Shown: positions 12,296 through 21,573, numbered from the stretch's first letter. The stretch: 25,332 bases of DNA from UBA1372 sp964496075 (GCA_964496075.1 CAZBXB010000008.1:1-25332); one strand, 5' to 3'. Made by a program: numbers and translations. The notes: generated from the letters alone by a model not told the origin.

Positions 12296-13304
12296 AAAAG
12301 TAAAATTTTTGACGACTATTTAGAAAAAGTGAAATGATACCCAAGACAAGGGAAAAAAGCCAATATAGAATGGATATTTGAGGCCGACTAAGACCTATTT
12401 TTAGAAGACGATGGTGGAGATGTTGACCGTCACCTAGATAGATAGGTTTTTTGTTTTTAAGGCGACGGAGAATGACAAAAAGGGCATCAAGCATGGGCAG
12501 ACCAAGAAGAAATATAAGGGTGGCTAGCTTGGCACCGGATAAAATTGAAAGGATGGCCAAAAAGAAACCAGCTAAACTTTTGCCACTGTAGCCAGGCATG
12601 ATTTTTTGAGGGAAAAAGTTGAAAGGTAAGAAACCTAAATAGGCACCGGCGACTGATGAAGCTAAAATAATAACTGGCCATTGGGTGATATCCTGACTAA
12701 ACTTAAGAGCTAAAATACCGATAAATATAGCTGAAATAGAAACGAAGCCAGGAAGCTGACCTTCTACACCGGCTGACCAACCGACAACGTTGGTACACCA
12801 AACAATCCAGAAGATGGTGAGTAAGTCGGGTATGATAGATATTGATCTGGGACCCAATAAATTAAAATAAAGAGTTGGCTGACTTAAATCGAAAACCGAA
12901 CCGGCAATAGATGATAAAGGATTACTGATAAAACTAATACCAATACCGGCTGAAATGACAATTAGGGCAGTAACTATATTGATAAAGAGCCTGAAAGTAG
13001 GACTGATGTCTTTTATATCGTCAAGCAATCCGACTATAAGGGCAAGGAGGCCAGCTAAAAGAATGGGGGAAAGATGTGAGTCAAGGGGTAGAAAAATTAA
13101 AGAAGAGATAGAAATGGCCAAAAAGATGGGTAATCCACCACCTCGAGGAACCGGATAAAGGGCAGTGGCATTACCGGTCTTTTTTTGTTTAATTTGAGGG
13201 TCTTCAAGCCAACCGAAATGCTGAAAGATTTTAATAGTTGGTGGTGTTAGTAAATAAACTATAAGAAGTGAGACGAGAAAAGGTAAAAAGAAGAGAGAAA
13301 ACAT
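12219..13304 (-). CDS. WecA/MraY-superfamily phosphosugar transferase (GT4-type), unusual active site
   Basis: Polytopic protein of 361 residues expected to move a sugar-1-phosphate from a nucleotide sugar to undecaprenyl phosphate and start a surface glycan. Features are PRGGGLPIF near 53, the metal motif DDIKD (Asp95/Asp96/Asp99) and HLHHRL at 295-300, with about ten membrane spans. Two canonical acidic sites differ. The 'N..N..DG.DGL' motif reads NVVGWSAGVEGQL (Ala178 for the first Asp, Glu181 for the second), and 'GD.G' near 237-241 reads GYSG (Tyr239). It may be a divergent clade, or act on a different substrate. It is last in the minus-strand glycan operon, starting immediately after the small membrane protein gene, and overlaps the lipoprotein gene by 77 bp. 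Confidence 0.85.
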   Translation of the reverse strand: MFSLFFLPFLVSLLIVYLLTPPTIKIFQHFGWLEDPQIKQKKTGNATALYPVPRGGGLPIFLAISISSLIFLPLDSHLSPILLAGLLALIVGLLDDIKDISPTFRLFINIVTALIVISAGIGISFISNPLSSIAGSVFDLSQPTLYFNLLGPRSISIIPDLLTIFWIVWCTNVVGWSAGVEGQLPGFVSISAIFIGILALKFSQDITQWPVIILASSVAGAYLGFLPFNFFPQKIMPGYSGKSLAGFFLAILSILSGAKLATLIFLLGLPMLDALFVILRRLKNKKPIYLGDGQHLHHRLLKIGLSRPQISILYWLFSLVLGIISLFLNSRQKFYFFIGLFLLFLALLLQLSKHTRLKSNH

Positions 13305-13682
13305 TTATAAAACTAGGTTGAGAATATTAATTAAGGAATAAGTGACTAAAAAGATATAAAAAAGTGATGAAATAAGTAGAATGGTTGATAAAAGTTTTTG
13401 CTTGGCTAAAAAAAGAATAAAAAAAACGTCAATAAAGAGGATAATGAGTGAGCTTAAGGGCAAGAGGTATAGATATTGGGGCGATGCTAACTGGCTTTGG
13501 CCCCATGGCAGACTGTAAAAAAGGGGTAATTGGGGAGGTAAGCTATCAAAATAAAAAATTATTAACAAGGACTGGAAAATAGTTAAACAAAGAGCTAAGA
13601 GAAAAAGACGGCGATTAGTAGCTTTTTGCCAAAAATTACCCAGTTCGGATAATTGTAGAAAGATTTGTTTAAAAATGGCCAT
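13305..13682 (-). CDS. Small membrane protein of the glycan operon
   Basis: The 125-residue product has three predicted membrane spans at about 25-45, 70-92 and 97-120. The segment between the first two (SLPPQLPLFYSLPWGQSQ) recalls the 'LP..vP.H...G' pattern of DUF1648-type membrane proteins, but the match is weak and function is unknown. It is placed tightly between genes: its ATG overlaps the stop of the upstream GT-C gene as TAATG, and its own stop is directly followed by the WecA-like start. Such coupling suggests it works with, or is made together with, the glycan enzymes. Confidence 0.72.
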   Translation of the reverse strand: MAIFKQIFLQLSELGNFWQKATNRRLFLLALCLTIFQSLLIIFYFDSLPPQLPLFYSLPWGQSQLASPQYLYLLPLSSLIILFIDVFFILFLAKQKLLSTILLISSLFYIFLVTYSLINILNLVL

Positions 13683-15127
13683 TATCTTTTTTGATAAATA
13701 AGAACTGTATCGATTTGATTGTCTAAAAAGTAATATTTTGAAACTAAATCATCAAGTTGATCAAAGTTTTCTCCAGGCGTATTGGCATAGATAATGAATT
13801 TAGGAAGAGCCATTTTTAGTTTGGTAATGGTATCGAGGTAACCATCGAAGTCGGCAATATGATAAGAAACGGTGTACCTACCAACAGGCAGGCGATTTGA
13901 AATGGCATAAATGGCAGGCTGGGTTCCCCAAACAAAAACAGGCTGATCCGGTTCGGTACGATCTTGGACGTATTTGGCAACTTGATAATTGGTGATAACG
14001 GAATCACCCCAAAAGCGGTAAAAGGTTTGTTTGTCAATTTTACTTAGAGAATATTGGATGAAATTTTTGTAATATGGAAGACTTTTATAGTACCAAAAAT
14101 TGTAATAAAAAAGACTAAAAATCGTAAGGAAAATTAAGAGTGAAGAAAAAATGGAAGTTAAATGATTTTTTTTGATGAGTCGATAGGTAACAAGAAAAGC
14201 CGCTGGTGGCAGAATTTCAATAAAATAATGAGGATAGGGACGGCCGGATAGAAGAGCTCCGAAGAGTGCGCCAACAAACCAGCAGGAAATAAGTCCAAAT
14301 TTATTGTCAAAACGATGACGATTAAAATATATCAAGAAAATAAGAATGAGAGTGATGACAGCTCTAACAAATAGTCCGGATTGATAAAAAGGTTGAGAGC
14401 TAGCCTGCCAAGAGGATAGATAGCCAACGTTTTGAAGGAGGGCAGCTTGAACATATGGTTGACCGGCAGAGATGGAGTAATAATAAGCTATGGAAGCAGC
14501 AATAGGAATAATAAAACCAACAATAAATGAAATATGTGGAAGGGAAAATATATTTTGAAAACCTTTTATTAATTTTTTATGCTGGTAAAAAGTTAACCAA
14601 AAAACTATGGTAGCAAATTCAAAAACTACCGGTACCTTAAAAAGAAAAGCAGTAGCAAAAAGTAAACCAGACAGAAAATAATGTGATTTTGATAGTAAAA
14701 GAAATACTGCCACTGTAGTGGGCATAATCATAAAAATTTCACCATTGGCAATATTACCTTCTGTTAAGGGAATAGAGGAAAAAAGAGCAAAGAGGAAAGT
14801 TGAAATAAAACGATAAGAAGATTTTTTAAAAAGTTTTTGGGAAATTAGCCAAATAAAATAAACGTTGATAAGGTTCCAAAAAAGAAGTATAAGCCTAAAA
14901 GCAGGAACATTACCAGCAATAGCAGCCGTTATATAAAGGAGGGGGGGTTTGTTATCATGAATGTCCCGATAAAAAACCAATCCCTTTTTAAAAGCTTGAC
15001 CTAAAGTAAGATATATATCTTCATCGGCATAGTGGTTAGGTTCAAAAAGAGAAGGTAGCCGAAAGACGATTGTCAGAGCCAGAATGATCAAAATTAGCTT
15101 ATTTTTTTTGAAAAAGTTTTTAATCAT
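13682..15127 (-). CDS. GT-C fold membrane glycosyltransferase (PMT/ArnT-like)
   Basis: The 481-residue polytopic protein has the features of GT39/GT83-like (PMT_2) enzymes, which use polyprenyl-phosphate sugars on the outer face of the membrane: a first membrane span (about 10-25), then an acidic motif ADEDIYL (Asp35-Glu36-Asp37) in the first outside loop, DNKPPLLY around 58-65, and about ten further spans. The C-terminal part after about residue 365 is soluble and outside. I start at ATG complement of 15125-15127 because it overlaps the upstream stop as ATGA; a TTG six codons earlier is possible but unneeded. It is the third gene of the minus-strand glycan operon. Acceptor and sugar are unknown. 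Confidence 0.85.
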   Translation of the reverse strand: MIKNFFKKNKLILIILALTIVFRLPSLFEPNHYADEDIYLTLGQAFKKGLVFYRDIHDNKPPLLYITAAIAGNVPAFRLILLFWNLINVYFIWLISQKLFKKSSYRFISTFLFALFSSIPLTEGNIANGEIFMIMPTTVAVFLLLSKSHYFLSGLLFATAFLFKVPVVFEFATIVFWLTFYQHKKLIKGFQNIFSLPHISFIVGFIIPIAASIAYYYSISAGQPYVQAALLQNVGYLSSWQASSQPFYQSGLFVRAVITLILIFLIYFNRHRFDNKFGLISCWFVGALFGALLSGRPYPHYFIEILPPAAFLVTYRLIKKNHLTSIFSSLLIFLTIFSLFYYNFWYYKSLPYYKNFIQYSLSKIDKQTFYRFWGDSVITNYQVAKYVQDRTEPDQPVFVWGTQPAIYAISNRLPVGRYTVSYHIADFDGYLDTITKLKMALPKFIIYANTPGENFDQLDDLVSKYYFLDNQIDTVLIYQKR

Positions 15128-16425
15128 AAATCTTTTTGCCACCAAGAAAATGATAATTGACCAAATTGTTGCTGATCAAGAGGAGTATAACCCGGTAATT
15201 CAACCTGATCAAAGGACTGGCTGGTGATAACACCGAGACGGGAGCTGGAGGGAAGAGTGAAAATCTGGTCGTTTTCGTCCATCAAGGCTGTGCCGGTATA
15301 AAAAGGCAGGGGTCCGTCAGGAGTATAGATAGGTGCGTAGACATCATAATATTTTGATTCAAAAAGATGGTGGGCTGATCCAGACCAATTGACAAGAGAG
15401 TCGCCAGGGCGACGGGTGGATTTGACATAGGCGGCTAGATCTCGAAAAGGTCGTTTAGTAGGTGTGGTAAAAAACCACCAATCAAGACTAAAGAGGGAAA
15501 TAATAAGAGCTATAAGACAAACTTTACTTAAAATGCGACGGTGATTACTGGCTAAAATTAGGATTAGGGCCGGAATAAGATTGATAAGATAACGATCGTA
15601 AAAAATTGGCTGAACTACTTGGCTTAGGAGAAAAACAATAAGTGTAGGAACGGTCAGCCAGCCAATCAGAAAGTTAGTCTTGGCATCTTTTAGGCGCCAT
15701 TTACGACATATTAGAGTGACGATAAAAATATATTTAATATAGGTTTGATAAGGATGATGATTGAGTCCAGTAATAAACTTTAGAAGAAGATGGGGTAAAT
15801 CGTTTAAGACAGGTCTAGCTAACCAGAAACCATTATTTACAACCATAGTGGTTTGGAGATACATAAAAGGTAGCCAGGGTAAATATAGTAAACCAATCAA
15901 AAGATAGGGTTTAAAATAAGTCCAGAAGTTGTTTTTTTGTTTTAAATAATCCTTTAGTGTCCATAAAAAATGCCAGAAAATGACAAAAATCGAAAAATGA
16001 TGACAATAAAGTGAAGCTATGGCTGAAAATATATAAGCAGTATGATTTTTTTTAAGATAATAGAAGGTGGCAATGGTAGAAGTCATGGCCAAAATAGCGT
16101 ACATCCTAGCTTCAAAAGCGTATTGAAATAAGAAGGGGTTTAAAAGAGTAAGAATGAAGGCAATTAAAGTTATTTTTTTATCTTTCCAAAAGTAGTCGGC
16201 AATTTTGGCCGCAAATATGGCTGTGATAAACCAGAAAAGCGTACTAAGGGAACGGAGGGCTATTTCACTTAAACCGAAAAGTTGTGTCCAGAGGTGAGCA
16301 ACAACGTAATAAAGAGGAGGAGAGGTATCTTTTGAAACAAACTTAAGGACATCAATCAAGTTTTTTTTAATTAAAGTAGCTGCCCAGGCTTCGTCACCCC
16401 AAAGACTAACCGTTAGTTGATTCAT
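15124..16425 (-). CDS. GT-C fold membrane glycosyltransferase lacking the first membrane span
   Basis: The 433-residue polytopic protein is related to the PMT_2/ArnT-like family: WGDEAW (Asp11-Glu12) and DTSPPLYYV near 33-41 match the first outside loop of GT-C enzymes, followed by about ten spans and a soluble C-terminal domain. Oddly, the acidic motif is only 10 residues from the start, while family members normally have a membrane helix before it. The frame upstream is closed by stop codons (TAA TAA just before the ATG), so the first helix is absent, not mis-annotated. It could still be functional if another protein supplies the helix, or it may be a truncated copy. It follows the GT2 gene by 21 bp and overlaps the next GT-C gene by 4 bp. 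Confidence 0.82.
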   Translation of the reverse strand: MNQLTVSLWGDEAWAATLIKKNLIDVLKFVSKDTSPPLYYVVAHLWTQLFGLSEIALRSLSTLFWFITAIFAAKIADYFWKDKKITLIAFILTLLNPFLFQYAFEARMYAILAMTSTIATFYYLKKNHTAYIFSAIASLYCHHFSIFVIFWHFLWTLKDYLKQKNNFWTYFKPYLLIGLLYLPWLPFMYLQTTMVVNNGFWLARPVLNDLPHLLLKFITGLNHHPYQTYIKYIFIVTLICRKWRLKDAKTNFLIGWLTVPTLIVFLLSQVVQPIFYDRYLINLIPALILILASNHRRILSKVCLIALIISLFSLDWWFFTTPTKRPFRDLAAYVKSTRRPGDSLVNWSGSAHHLFESKYYDVYAPIYTPDGPLPFYTGTALMDENDQIFTLPSSSRLGVITSQSFDQVELPGYTPLDQQQFGQLSFSWWQKDL

Positions 16426-16446
16426 TTATTAATGATATCAAAATGT

Positions 16447-17943
16447 TCACTTCTTTTTGGTAGTTTTATAGGTAAGATTTTTACCAAACATGAGACGGGT
16501 ATGTGAATCAAGACCGGGAATGACTGACAAAACTAAGGTGGCTATGGGCATTAAGGGCCAATAGAGAAGGCTTTTAAGAAAGTTTTTGAAATTTTTGTGA
16601 GGTGAATCCGGTCTTAATTTCCAGTCGAGGACGATTAAGACAAAGAGAGGAATGAGGCAAAGAGACAAAATAATTTGACTGACTTTGGGTAGATTGTAGC
16701 CAATTGAAGTTTGGAAAAATCTGGGATTAAAAATAACAGGTAGGCTGGTTCCCAAAGTTAGGATAAACCAATTACTAGACCAAATGAAATGAGTCTTAAA
16801 AAGCTTAAAAATTCTTAAAAGTCTGCTCAAGAGAGGAATTTCTGTGTGTATCCTGGATTGTTCGATAGCGTAAGGAATATCGGTGGCACCCCAAGCATGA
16901 CGAAGACACTGTTGATAGCGATTTTTAAGAGCATCGAAGAAATTTTTTCCTTGTGGGGCGTCAACAATAGTTGGTAAAAATATGGGAGTAATACTAACTT
17001 GTCCTTTGGTTGCAAAAAATGATTGTAAAAATATGTGCCAGTCTTCGGGGATGAAGTCAGGATCCCAGAAACCAACTTGTTTTATTAACTTAAAAGAAGA
17101 TGAGTAACATGAGTAGTTGAAAAAAAGACCATCCGGTTCTTGAATATCAGCAATATGATTGACATTGCCTAAGGTACCGATAATCTTAATTGGACTAGGA
17201 ACTTTGTCAATATTATGATGCCAAAAAATAGGTGATTGCCAAAAACTTTGATATCTTTTTGGATTTTTGGAAAAATAATAGGAAAGGGCTGAAAAATAGT
17301 GGGGGTTAAAGATAGTATCAACGTCGCAACTTGTAAGAGTTAAATAGTTTATATCTAACTTGCCTGTGTCTATATAAGTTTTTTGAAAAAATTTAGCTGC
17401 CCAGGCTTCGTTAGTGTGCTTGCCGGCAATTTCGCCAGGTATATCCTTAGGGTGGATAGGAAAATTTAGACTGGCAAAAATATTTTTATACTTTTTTTGA
17501 AAATAGGTGATAGTATTTTTGTTATTATCTGGACCAGCCCTTTCCTCTTGGCCAATACAAACATGGATATTCTTAGGATCAACCTGGACTTGAGCAGCTA
17601 GGGAGGATATGGCCATATCAATGATATCAACAGGTTCTTTGTAGGAAGAAACAAAAATAACGTGATTGACCTTATCAAAAGACAGCCATTGATCAGTTTT
17701 ATTTTGCTTATATAATTTTTGCCAATTAATCTTTTTACTGGCTTTGATTTTAAAATAACCAATGGTGGCAAAGGTGGCTGATTTAAAAGACTGGTAAAGC
17801 CAATAAAGTAAAAAAGCTATAACAAAATAAGCAACTAGTTTAGGGACAACAAAAGAACCCCAAATAGGAAAAAGAATGGTGGCCCAGGAAAAAAGCCCCG
17901 GTAATATTTCCCAGAAACGATAAATTTTAGAATTTTTGTCCAT
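16447..17943 (-). CDS. Membrane-bound family 2 glycosyltransferase
   Basis: The 498-residue protein has two N-terminal membrane spans (about 17-50), a cytoplasmic GT-A domain (about 90-350) and C-terminal spans (about 380-475), the layout of processive GT2 synthases. Motifs are FVSSYKEP at 97-104, the DxD motif CDVDT (Asp207/Asp209), PEDWH with Glu300-Asp301-Trp302 (the ED acceptor-site motif), and QQCLRHAWG at 344-352, a variant of the QxxRW motif. It likely extends or adds a sugar on the inner membrane face. It is the first gene of the five-gene minus-strand glycan operon and is divergent from the nucleotidyltransferase-like gene across about 35 bp. No riboswitch or PilZ domain is visible. 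Confidence 0.87.
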   Translation of the reverse strand: MDKNSKIYRFWEILPGLFSWATILFPIWGSFVVPKLVAYFVIAFLLYWLYQSFKSATFATIGYFKIKASKKINWQKLYKQNKTDQWLSFDKVNHVIFVSSYKEPVDIIDMAISSLAAQVQVDPKNIHVCIGQEERAGPDNNKNTITYFQKKYKNIFASLNFPIHPKDIPGEIAGKHTNEAWAAKFFQKTYIDTGKLDINYLTLTSCDVDTIFNPHYFSALSYYFSKNPKRYQSFWQSPIFWHHNIDKVPSPIKIIGTLGNVNHIADIQEPDGLFFNYSCYSSSFKLIKQVGFWDPDFIPEDWHIFLQSFFATKGQVSITPIFLPTIVDAPQGKNFFDALKNRYQQCLRHAWGATDIPYAIEQSRIHTEIPLLSRLLRIFKLFKTHFIWSSNWFILTLGTSLPVIFNPRFFQTSIGYNLPKVSQIILSLCLIPLFVLIVLDWKLRPDSPHKNFKNFLKSLLYWPLMPIATLVLSVIPGLDSHTRLMFGKNLTYKTTKKK

Positions 17944-17978
17944 CGATTTAGGAAATTATACCAAAATTACTGATAAAC

Positions 17979-18701
17979 TTGTTTGTGGAAAAAGTAAAGG
18001 AAATATTTTGGAAAGACAGAATTCAACCATTTTTGAAGATAGAGACGGGGCGATATTTTAGTATCAAAAAAAGGCTCGAGGGATTGTTTGAATCAGACAG
18101 AAAAGAAAAGTATACAAAGCCTAAAATGAAGATAGCAAAAAAGGCAACGGAAGTTTTAGCAAAAATTCCACTAATATCGTTTGTGGGAGTGACTGGTTCG
18201 GTGGCAAGTGGTTGGCCAAAAAAAAACGATGATATTGATTTTCTGATAATTTGTAAAAAGGATAGTTTGTGGATATGCCGAATTTGGGCAACGGTATTGC
18301 TTAAAATAAATGGATTTAAAATGAGGGATGCAAGTGTGGAAATTAGCGACAGCTTGTGTTTAAATTTATGGCTGGACGAGACTAGCCTGATAATAGACAA
18401 AGATAGACAAAACTTGTTGACCGGCCTTGACTTGGTTTGGTTAAAACCTATCCTAAACAGACAAAATTGTTGGCAAAGATTAGTGAGGGCCAATAAATGG
18501 GCTGAAAAGTATGTGGTTTTGGATAGGGTTAAAAAAGTAAAAGTTGATACAGAAAAAGTTGGTGGTTTAGTGACAATTGTTAATTGGCTGGCATTTCGGA
18601 TTCAATATTGGTATATGAAGAGAAAAATGAAAGGAGAAATAGTAAGTATTAGCAAAGCTTATTTTCATCCTAAGGGAAAGATATGTTTTGATAGAATATA
18701 G
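17979..18701 (+). CDS. Nucleotidyltransferase-like protein
   Basis: The product of up to 240 residues contains TGSVASGWPKKNDDIDFLI at about 72-90, which fits the Pol-beta/NT superfamily pattern GS..SG....(S/N)DID with metal-binding Asp85 and Asp87. A third acidic residue could be in SVEISDS or LNLWLDE further on. No other domain is recognisable, so it may transfer a nucleotide to an antibiotic, tRNA, protein or other small molecule. Start is uncertain: TTG at 17979 or GTG at 17985, neither with a ribosome-binding site. The stop is two bases before the next start, so it forms an operon with the DUF5667-like gene and probably the penicillin-binding proteins. Confidence 0.68.
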   Translation: MFVEKVKEIFWKDRIQPFLKIETGRYFSIKKRLEGLFESDRKEKYTKPKMKIAKKATEVLAKIPLISFVGVTGSVASGWPKKNDDIDFLIICKKDSLWICRIWATVLLKINGFKMRDASVEISDSLCLNLWLDETSLIIDKDRQNLLTGLDLVWLKPILNRQNCWQRLVRANKWAEKYVVLDRVKKVKVDTEKVGGLVTIVNWLAFRIQYWYMKRKMKGEIVSISKAYFHPKGKICFDRI

Positions 18702-18703
18702 TT

Positions 18704-19298
18704 ATGCCTTTTGAATACAAACGACTAAAAAATAAGTGGTATTTGATACTACCGGCTATATTTTTGAGTATAATCATTTTGACGGTATCAGTAATACAAG
18801 CTTCGTGGGCGAAACTAGCCGATGATGGAAATTATGATAGATTTAGAATCAATCCGATTGAATTTGAGATTGAAAACAGTCAAGGAGAGAAGAAAAAAAT
18901 AGTATATAATTTGCCTCAAATTAGCCAAGTGCCGGGTGATTTTTTTTACCCTTTAAAAAGAGCTCGAGATGGTTTGTGGTTAAAGTTGTCTGAGAAGAAT
19001 AGTCAAATTGAGGAAGGCAGAATGTACTTACTTTTGGCAGATAAAAAGATAGCAGAACTACTGATCTTAAGCCAGAGAGTAAGTAACTTTAATAAAATGT
19101 TGGCCTGCACACAAGAGAGCGTGGCATATTTGGAAAAGGCCGGTAAACTAAGTTTGGAAATGAGTAATATTGTTGAAGGGAGAAAAATTGGTGAAAAAGT
19201 AAAAATGGCTAAATATTTTTATAGCCAAGTACTGGAATCAATTGGGCAAGTATCAGGACAAGATTCTGTCTATTTAGATATGATTGACAGAATTATGG
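18704..19298 (+). CDS. DUF5667-like membrane-anchored protein, 3' end lost in assembly gap
   Basis: The first 198 residues are visible. There is an N-terminal membrane segment (about 12-33), then an outside part with VPGDFFYPLKRARDGLWLKLSEK near 75-97 and a helical stretch MYLLLADKKIAELLIL. This matches the DUF5667 pattern, 'LPG..fYplKr..e...l.ls....a.l.l..A..R..E', found in secreted or anchored proteins of unknown function. The reading frame runs into 100 N at 19299, so the stop and C-terminus are unknown. It lies 2 bp after the nucleotidyltransferase-like gene and ahead of two cell-wall synthases, which hints at an envelope role. Confidence 0.72.
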
Positions 19299-19398
19299 NN
19301 NNNNNNNNNNNNNNNNNNNNNNNNNNNNNNNNNNNNNNNNNNNNNNNNNNNNNNNNNNNNNNNNNNNNNNNNNNNNNNNNNNNNNNNNNNNNNNNNNN
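19299..19398. other. Assembly gap of exactly 100 N
   Basis: One hundred unspecified bases, the usual placeholder for a scaffold gap of unknown size. It removes the 3' end of the DUF5667-like gene and the first base of the next gene's start codon. Reading frames that cross it are artefacts. Confidence 0.99.
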
Positions 19399-21572
19399 TG
19401 AATAAGGCGAAAAAACGAAATGTTAGGGTAAAAAAGCTAAAAAAGAAGAGATTGCCTAAAGCAGTAATTGTTGGGATTGGATTAGCTTTGCTTGGATTAG
19501 TTTTACTTATATGGTTAATGGCTGATGTACCCAGTCCAAGAAAATTGTCGAATCGAGATAACTATTCGGAAGCCAGCCAGGTGTTTGATAGAAATGGAAA
19601 ATTACTTTATAAGTTTTATGCAGATAAAAATAGAGTTTTTGCCGACTTGTCTGAAGTACCGGACAACTTAAGACAGGCAACTTTGGCAATTGAAGACGCA
19701 AATTTTTATAAACATATTGGCTTTGATGTTAAAGGATTGTTGCGTGGTCTGTACAGAACAATATTAAAGAATAGACTGCAAGGCGGATCAACAATTACCC
19801 AACAGTTGGTAAAAAATGCATTGTTGTCTCCCGAGCGAACAATTGAGAGAAAGATAAAAGAGGCCATATTGACCGTAATAGTAGAAATAATGTATAGCAA
19901 AGACGATATATTGCAGATGTATTTTAACCAAACGCCTTACGGAGGAACAATGTGGGGGGTACAAGCAGCAGCCAAGGGTATCTTTAACAAAGAAGTAAGT
20001 GAACTAGACTTGGCCGAATCGGCATTGATTGCCGGACTACCGGGATCACCGACAAAGTACTCCCCTTTTTCAAACCCTGAAGCCGCCAAACAAAGACAAG
20101 AGTTGGTGTTGGGAAGAATGAAGGATTTGGGCATGATTTCTGAAGAAGATAGGCAAAGCGCAAGTGAGGAGGAACTAAAATACTATGTTGAGAGAGGTGA
20201 AATAAAAGCACCACATTTTGTATTTGAAGTCAAAGATAGATTGGTGGAAGACTACGGACTTTCTAAAGTACTTGAGGGTGGTTTGAGGGTAATAACCAGC
20301 CTTGATCTTGACATACAGGAATATAGTCAGGAAATTGTGGCTGAAGAGATTGCCGAAATTGAAAAATATAATGTAACTAACGGAGCAGTGGTAATTACTG
20401 AGGCAAAAACAGGTCAGGTATTGGCTATGGTGGGGTCAAAATATTATTGGGCAGAGGATGTTGATGGGAAGTATAATGTGGCAACGGCCTTAAGGCAACC
20501 GGGGTCATCAATCAAGCCAATAAACTATGCCACAGGTCTAGAGCTGGGAACAATAACACTGGCTAGTGTTTATGATGATAATCCGGTCTGTTTTAAGGTA
20601 CCCAATCAAAGAAATTATTGCCCGACTAACTATGGATATAGCTACCACGGTATCCAATCGATGCGAAATAGTTTGGGAAACTCGTTAAATGTCCCATCTG
20701 TAAAAACAATTAAAGTGACTGGGGTAGAAGCAATGGTGGCAACTGCTTCGGCCATGGGAATATCCACTTATACTGATCCGCAAAACTATGGATTATCCTT
20801 ATCTCTGGGTGGTGGTGAGGTAAAAATGATTGACATGAATGTGGCTTTTGGCGTGTTTGCTAATGAGGGAGTCAGGCAAGATTTAAACTATATATTAAAG
20901 GTAGAAGACAGAAATGGAGAAAAATTGTATGAATATGAATGGATACCGGGAGAAAGAGCAATTTCTAGGGAAACGGCTTGGTTGATACAAAATGTACTGA
21001 CTGACGACGGAGCCCGATCAATGGTGTTTGGTAGAGGGTCTATGCTAAATATAAAAGGTCATCCGGAAGTAGCAGCCAAAACAGGCACAACCAATGATCT
21101 TCGAGATAATTGGACAATGGGCTTTAGTCCTGATTATGTAGTATCAGTCTGGGTGGGCAACAACAATAATACAAAAATGCGTGGAGTGGCGTCAGGCACA
21201 ACGGGGGCAACGCCAATTTGGAACCGAGTCATGACTAAACTTATGGAAGATAAAAAAGTAAAACAGCCGGTTAAACCGGTTGATATTGTGGGTATGAATG
21301 TGTGCAATCTGACGGGGGGATTAGTACCCGAAGAGGGTTGTGATGCCAGGTATGAATATTTTAATAGTAAATTTAAACCGACAGGAGTAAAAGCCTTAAG
21401 AAGACCGGTTTTAGTTGACAGAGACAATGGGTGGTTGACCACAGAGGAAAATCCAAAAAGTGAATGGAGAGAACAAACGATTGTTGAAGATGTGACAGGA
21501 GTGTTGATTTGTTTAGATTGTACTCCAGAAGTGAGTGAAGACGGTAAGGTTAAGCTAAAAATAGTTGAGTGA
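19398..21572 (+). CDS. Class A penicillin-binding protein (first of tandem pair)
   Basis: Bifunctional peptidoglycan synthase. The first visible in-frame triplet beside the gap is NTG (19398-19400), followed by NKAKKRN, so the start codon is almost certainly ATG/GTG/TTG with its first base hidden. That gives 724 residues: a basic cytoplasmic tail, one membrane span (about 20-42), a GT51 glycosyltransferase domain with IEDANFYKHIG (catalytic Glu99) and GGSTITQQLVKN (129-140), and a transpeptidase domain with SxxK at Ser370-Lys373, SLN at 429-431 and KTG at 561-563. All key residues are present. A C-terminal extension of about 100 residues contains four Cys (NVCNLTGG.., ..GC.., CLDC), possibly disulfide pairs outside the cell. 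It is followed directly by a paralogue. Confidence 0.95.
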   Translation, partial: XNKAKKRNVRVKKLKKKRLPKAVIVGIGLALLGLVLLIWLMADVPSPRKLSNRDNYSEASQVFDRNGKLLYKFYADKNRVFADLSEVPDNLRQATLAIEDANFYKHIGFDVKGLLRGLYRTILKNRLQGGSTITQQLVKNALLSPERTIERKIKEAILTVIVEIMYSKDDILQMYFNQTPYGGTMWGVQAAAKGIFNKEVSELDLAESALIAGLPGSPTKYSPFSNPEAAKQRQELVLGRMKDLGMISEEDRQSASEEELKYYVERGEIKAPHFVFEVKDRLVEDYGLSKVLEGGLRVITSLDLDIQEYSQEIVAEEIAEIEKYNVTNGAVVITEAKTGQVLAMVGSKYYWAEDVDGKYNVATALRQPGSSIKPINYATGLELGTITLASVYDDNPVCFKVPNQRNYCPTNYGYSYHGIQSMRNSLGNSLNVPSVKTIKVTGVEAMVATASAMGISTYTDPQNYGLSLSLGGGEVKMIDMNVAFGVFANEGVRQDLNYILKVEDRNGEKLYEYEWIPGERAISRETAWLIQNVLTDDGARSMVFGRGSMLNIKGHPEVAAKTGTTNDLRDNWTMGFSPDYVVSVWVGNNNNTKMRGVASGTTGATPIWNRVMTKLMEDKKVKQPVKPVDIVGMNVCNLTGGLVPEEGCDARYEYFNSKFKPTGVKALRRPVLVDRDNGWLTTEENPKSEWREQTIVEDVTGVLICLDCTPEVSEDGKVKLKIVE

Positions 21573-21573
21573 G

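Noticed and set aside
15128..15145. TTG start adding six codons to the full-length GT-C gene
   Set aside because: ATG at 15127 forms the ATGA overlap typical of coupled genes and directly precedes the first helix.
19284..19405. Reading frames crossing the 100-N gap
   Set aside because: Frame and length across unknown bases are meaningless; the genes were cut at the gap edges.
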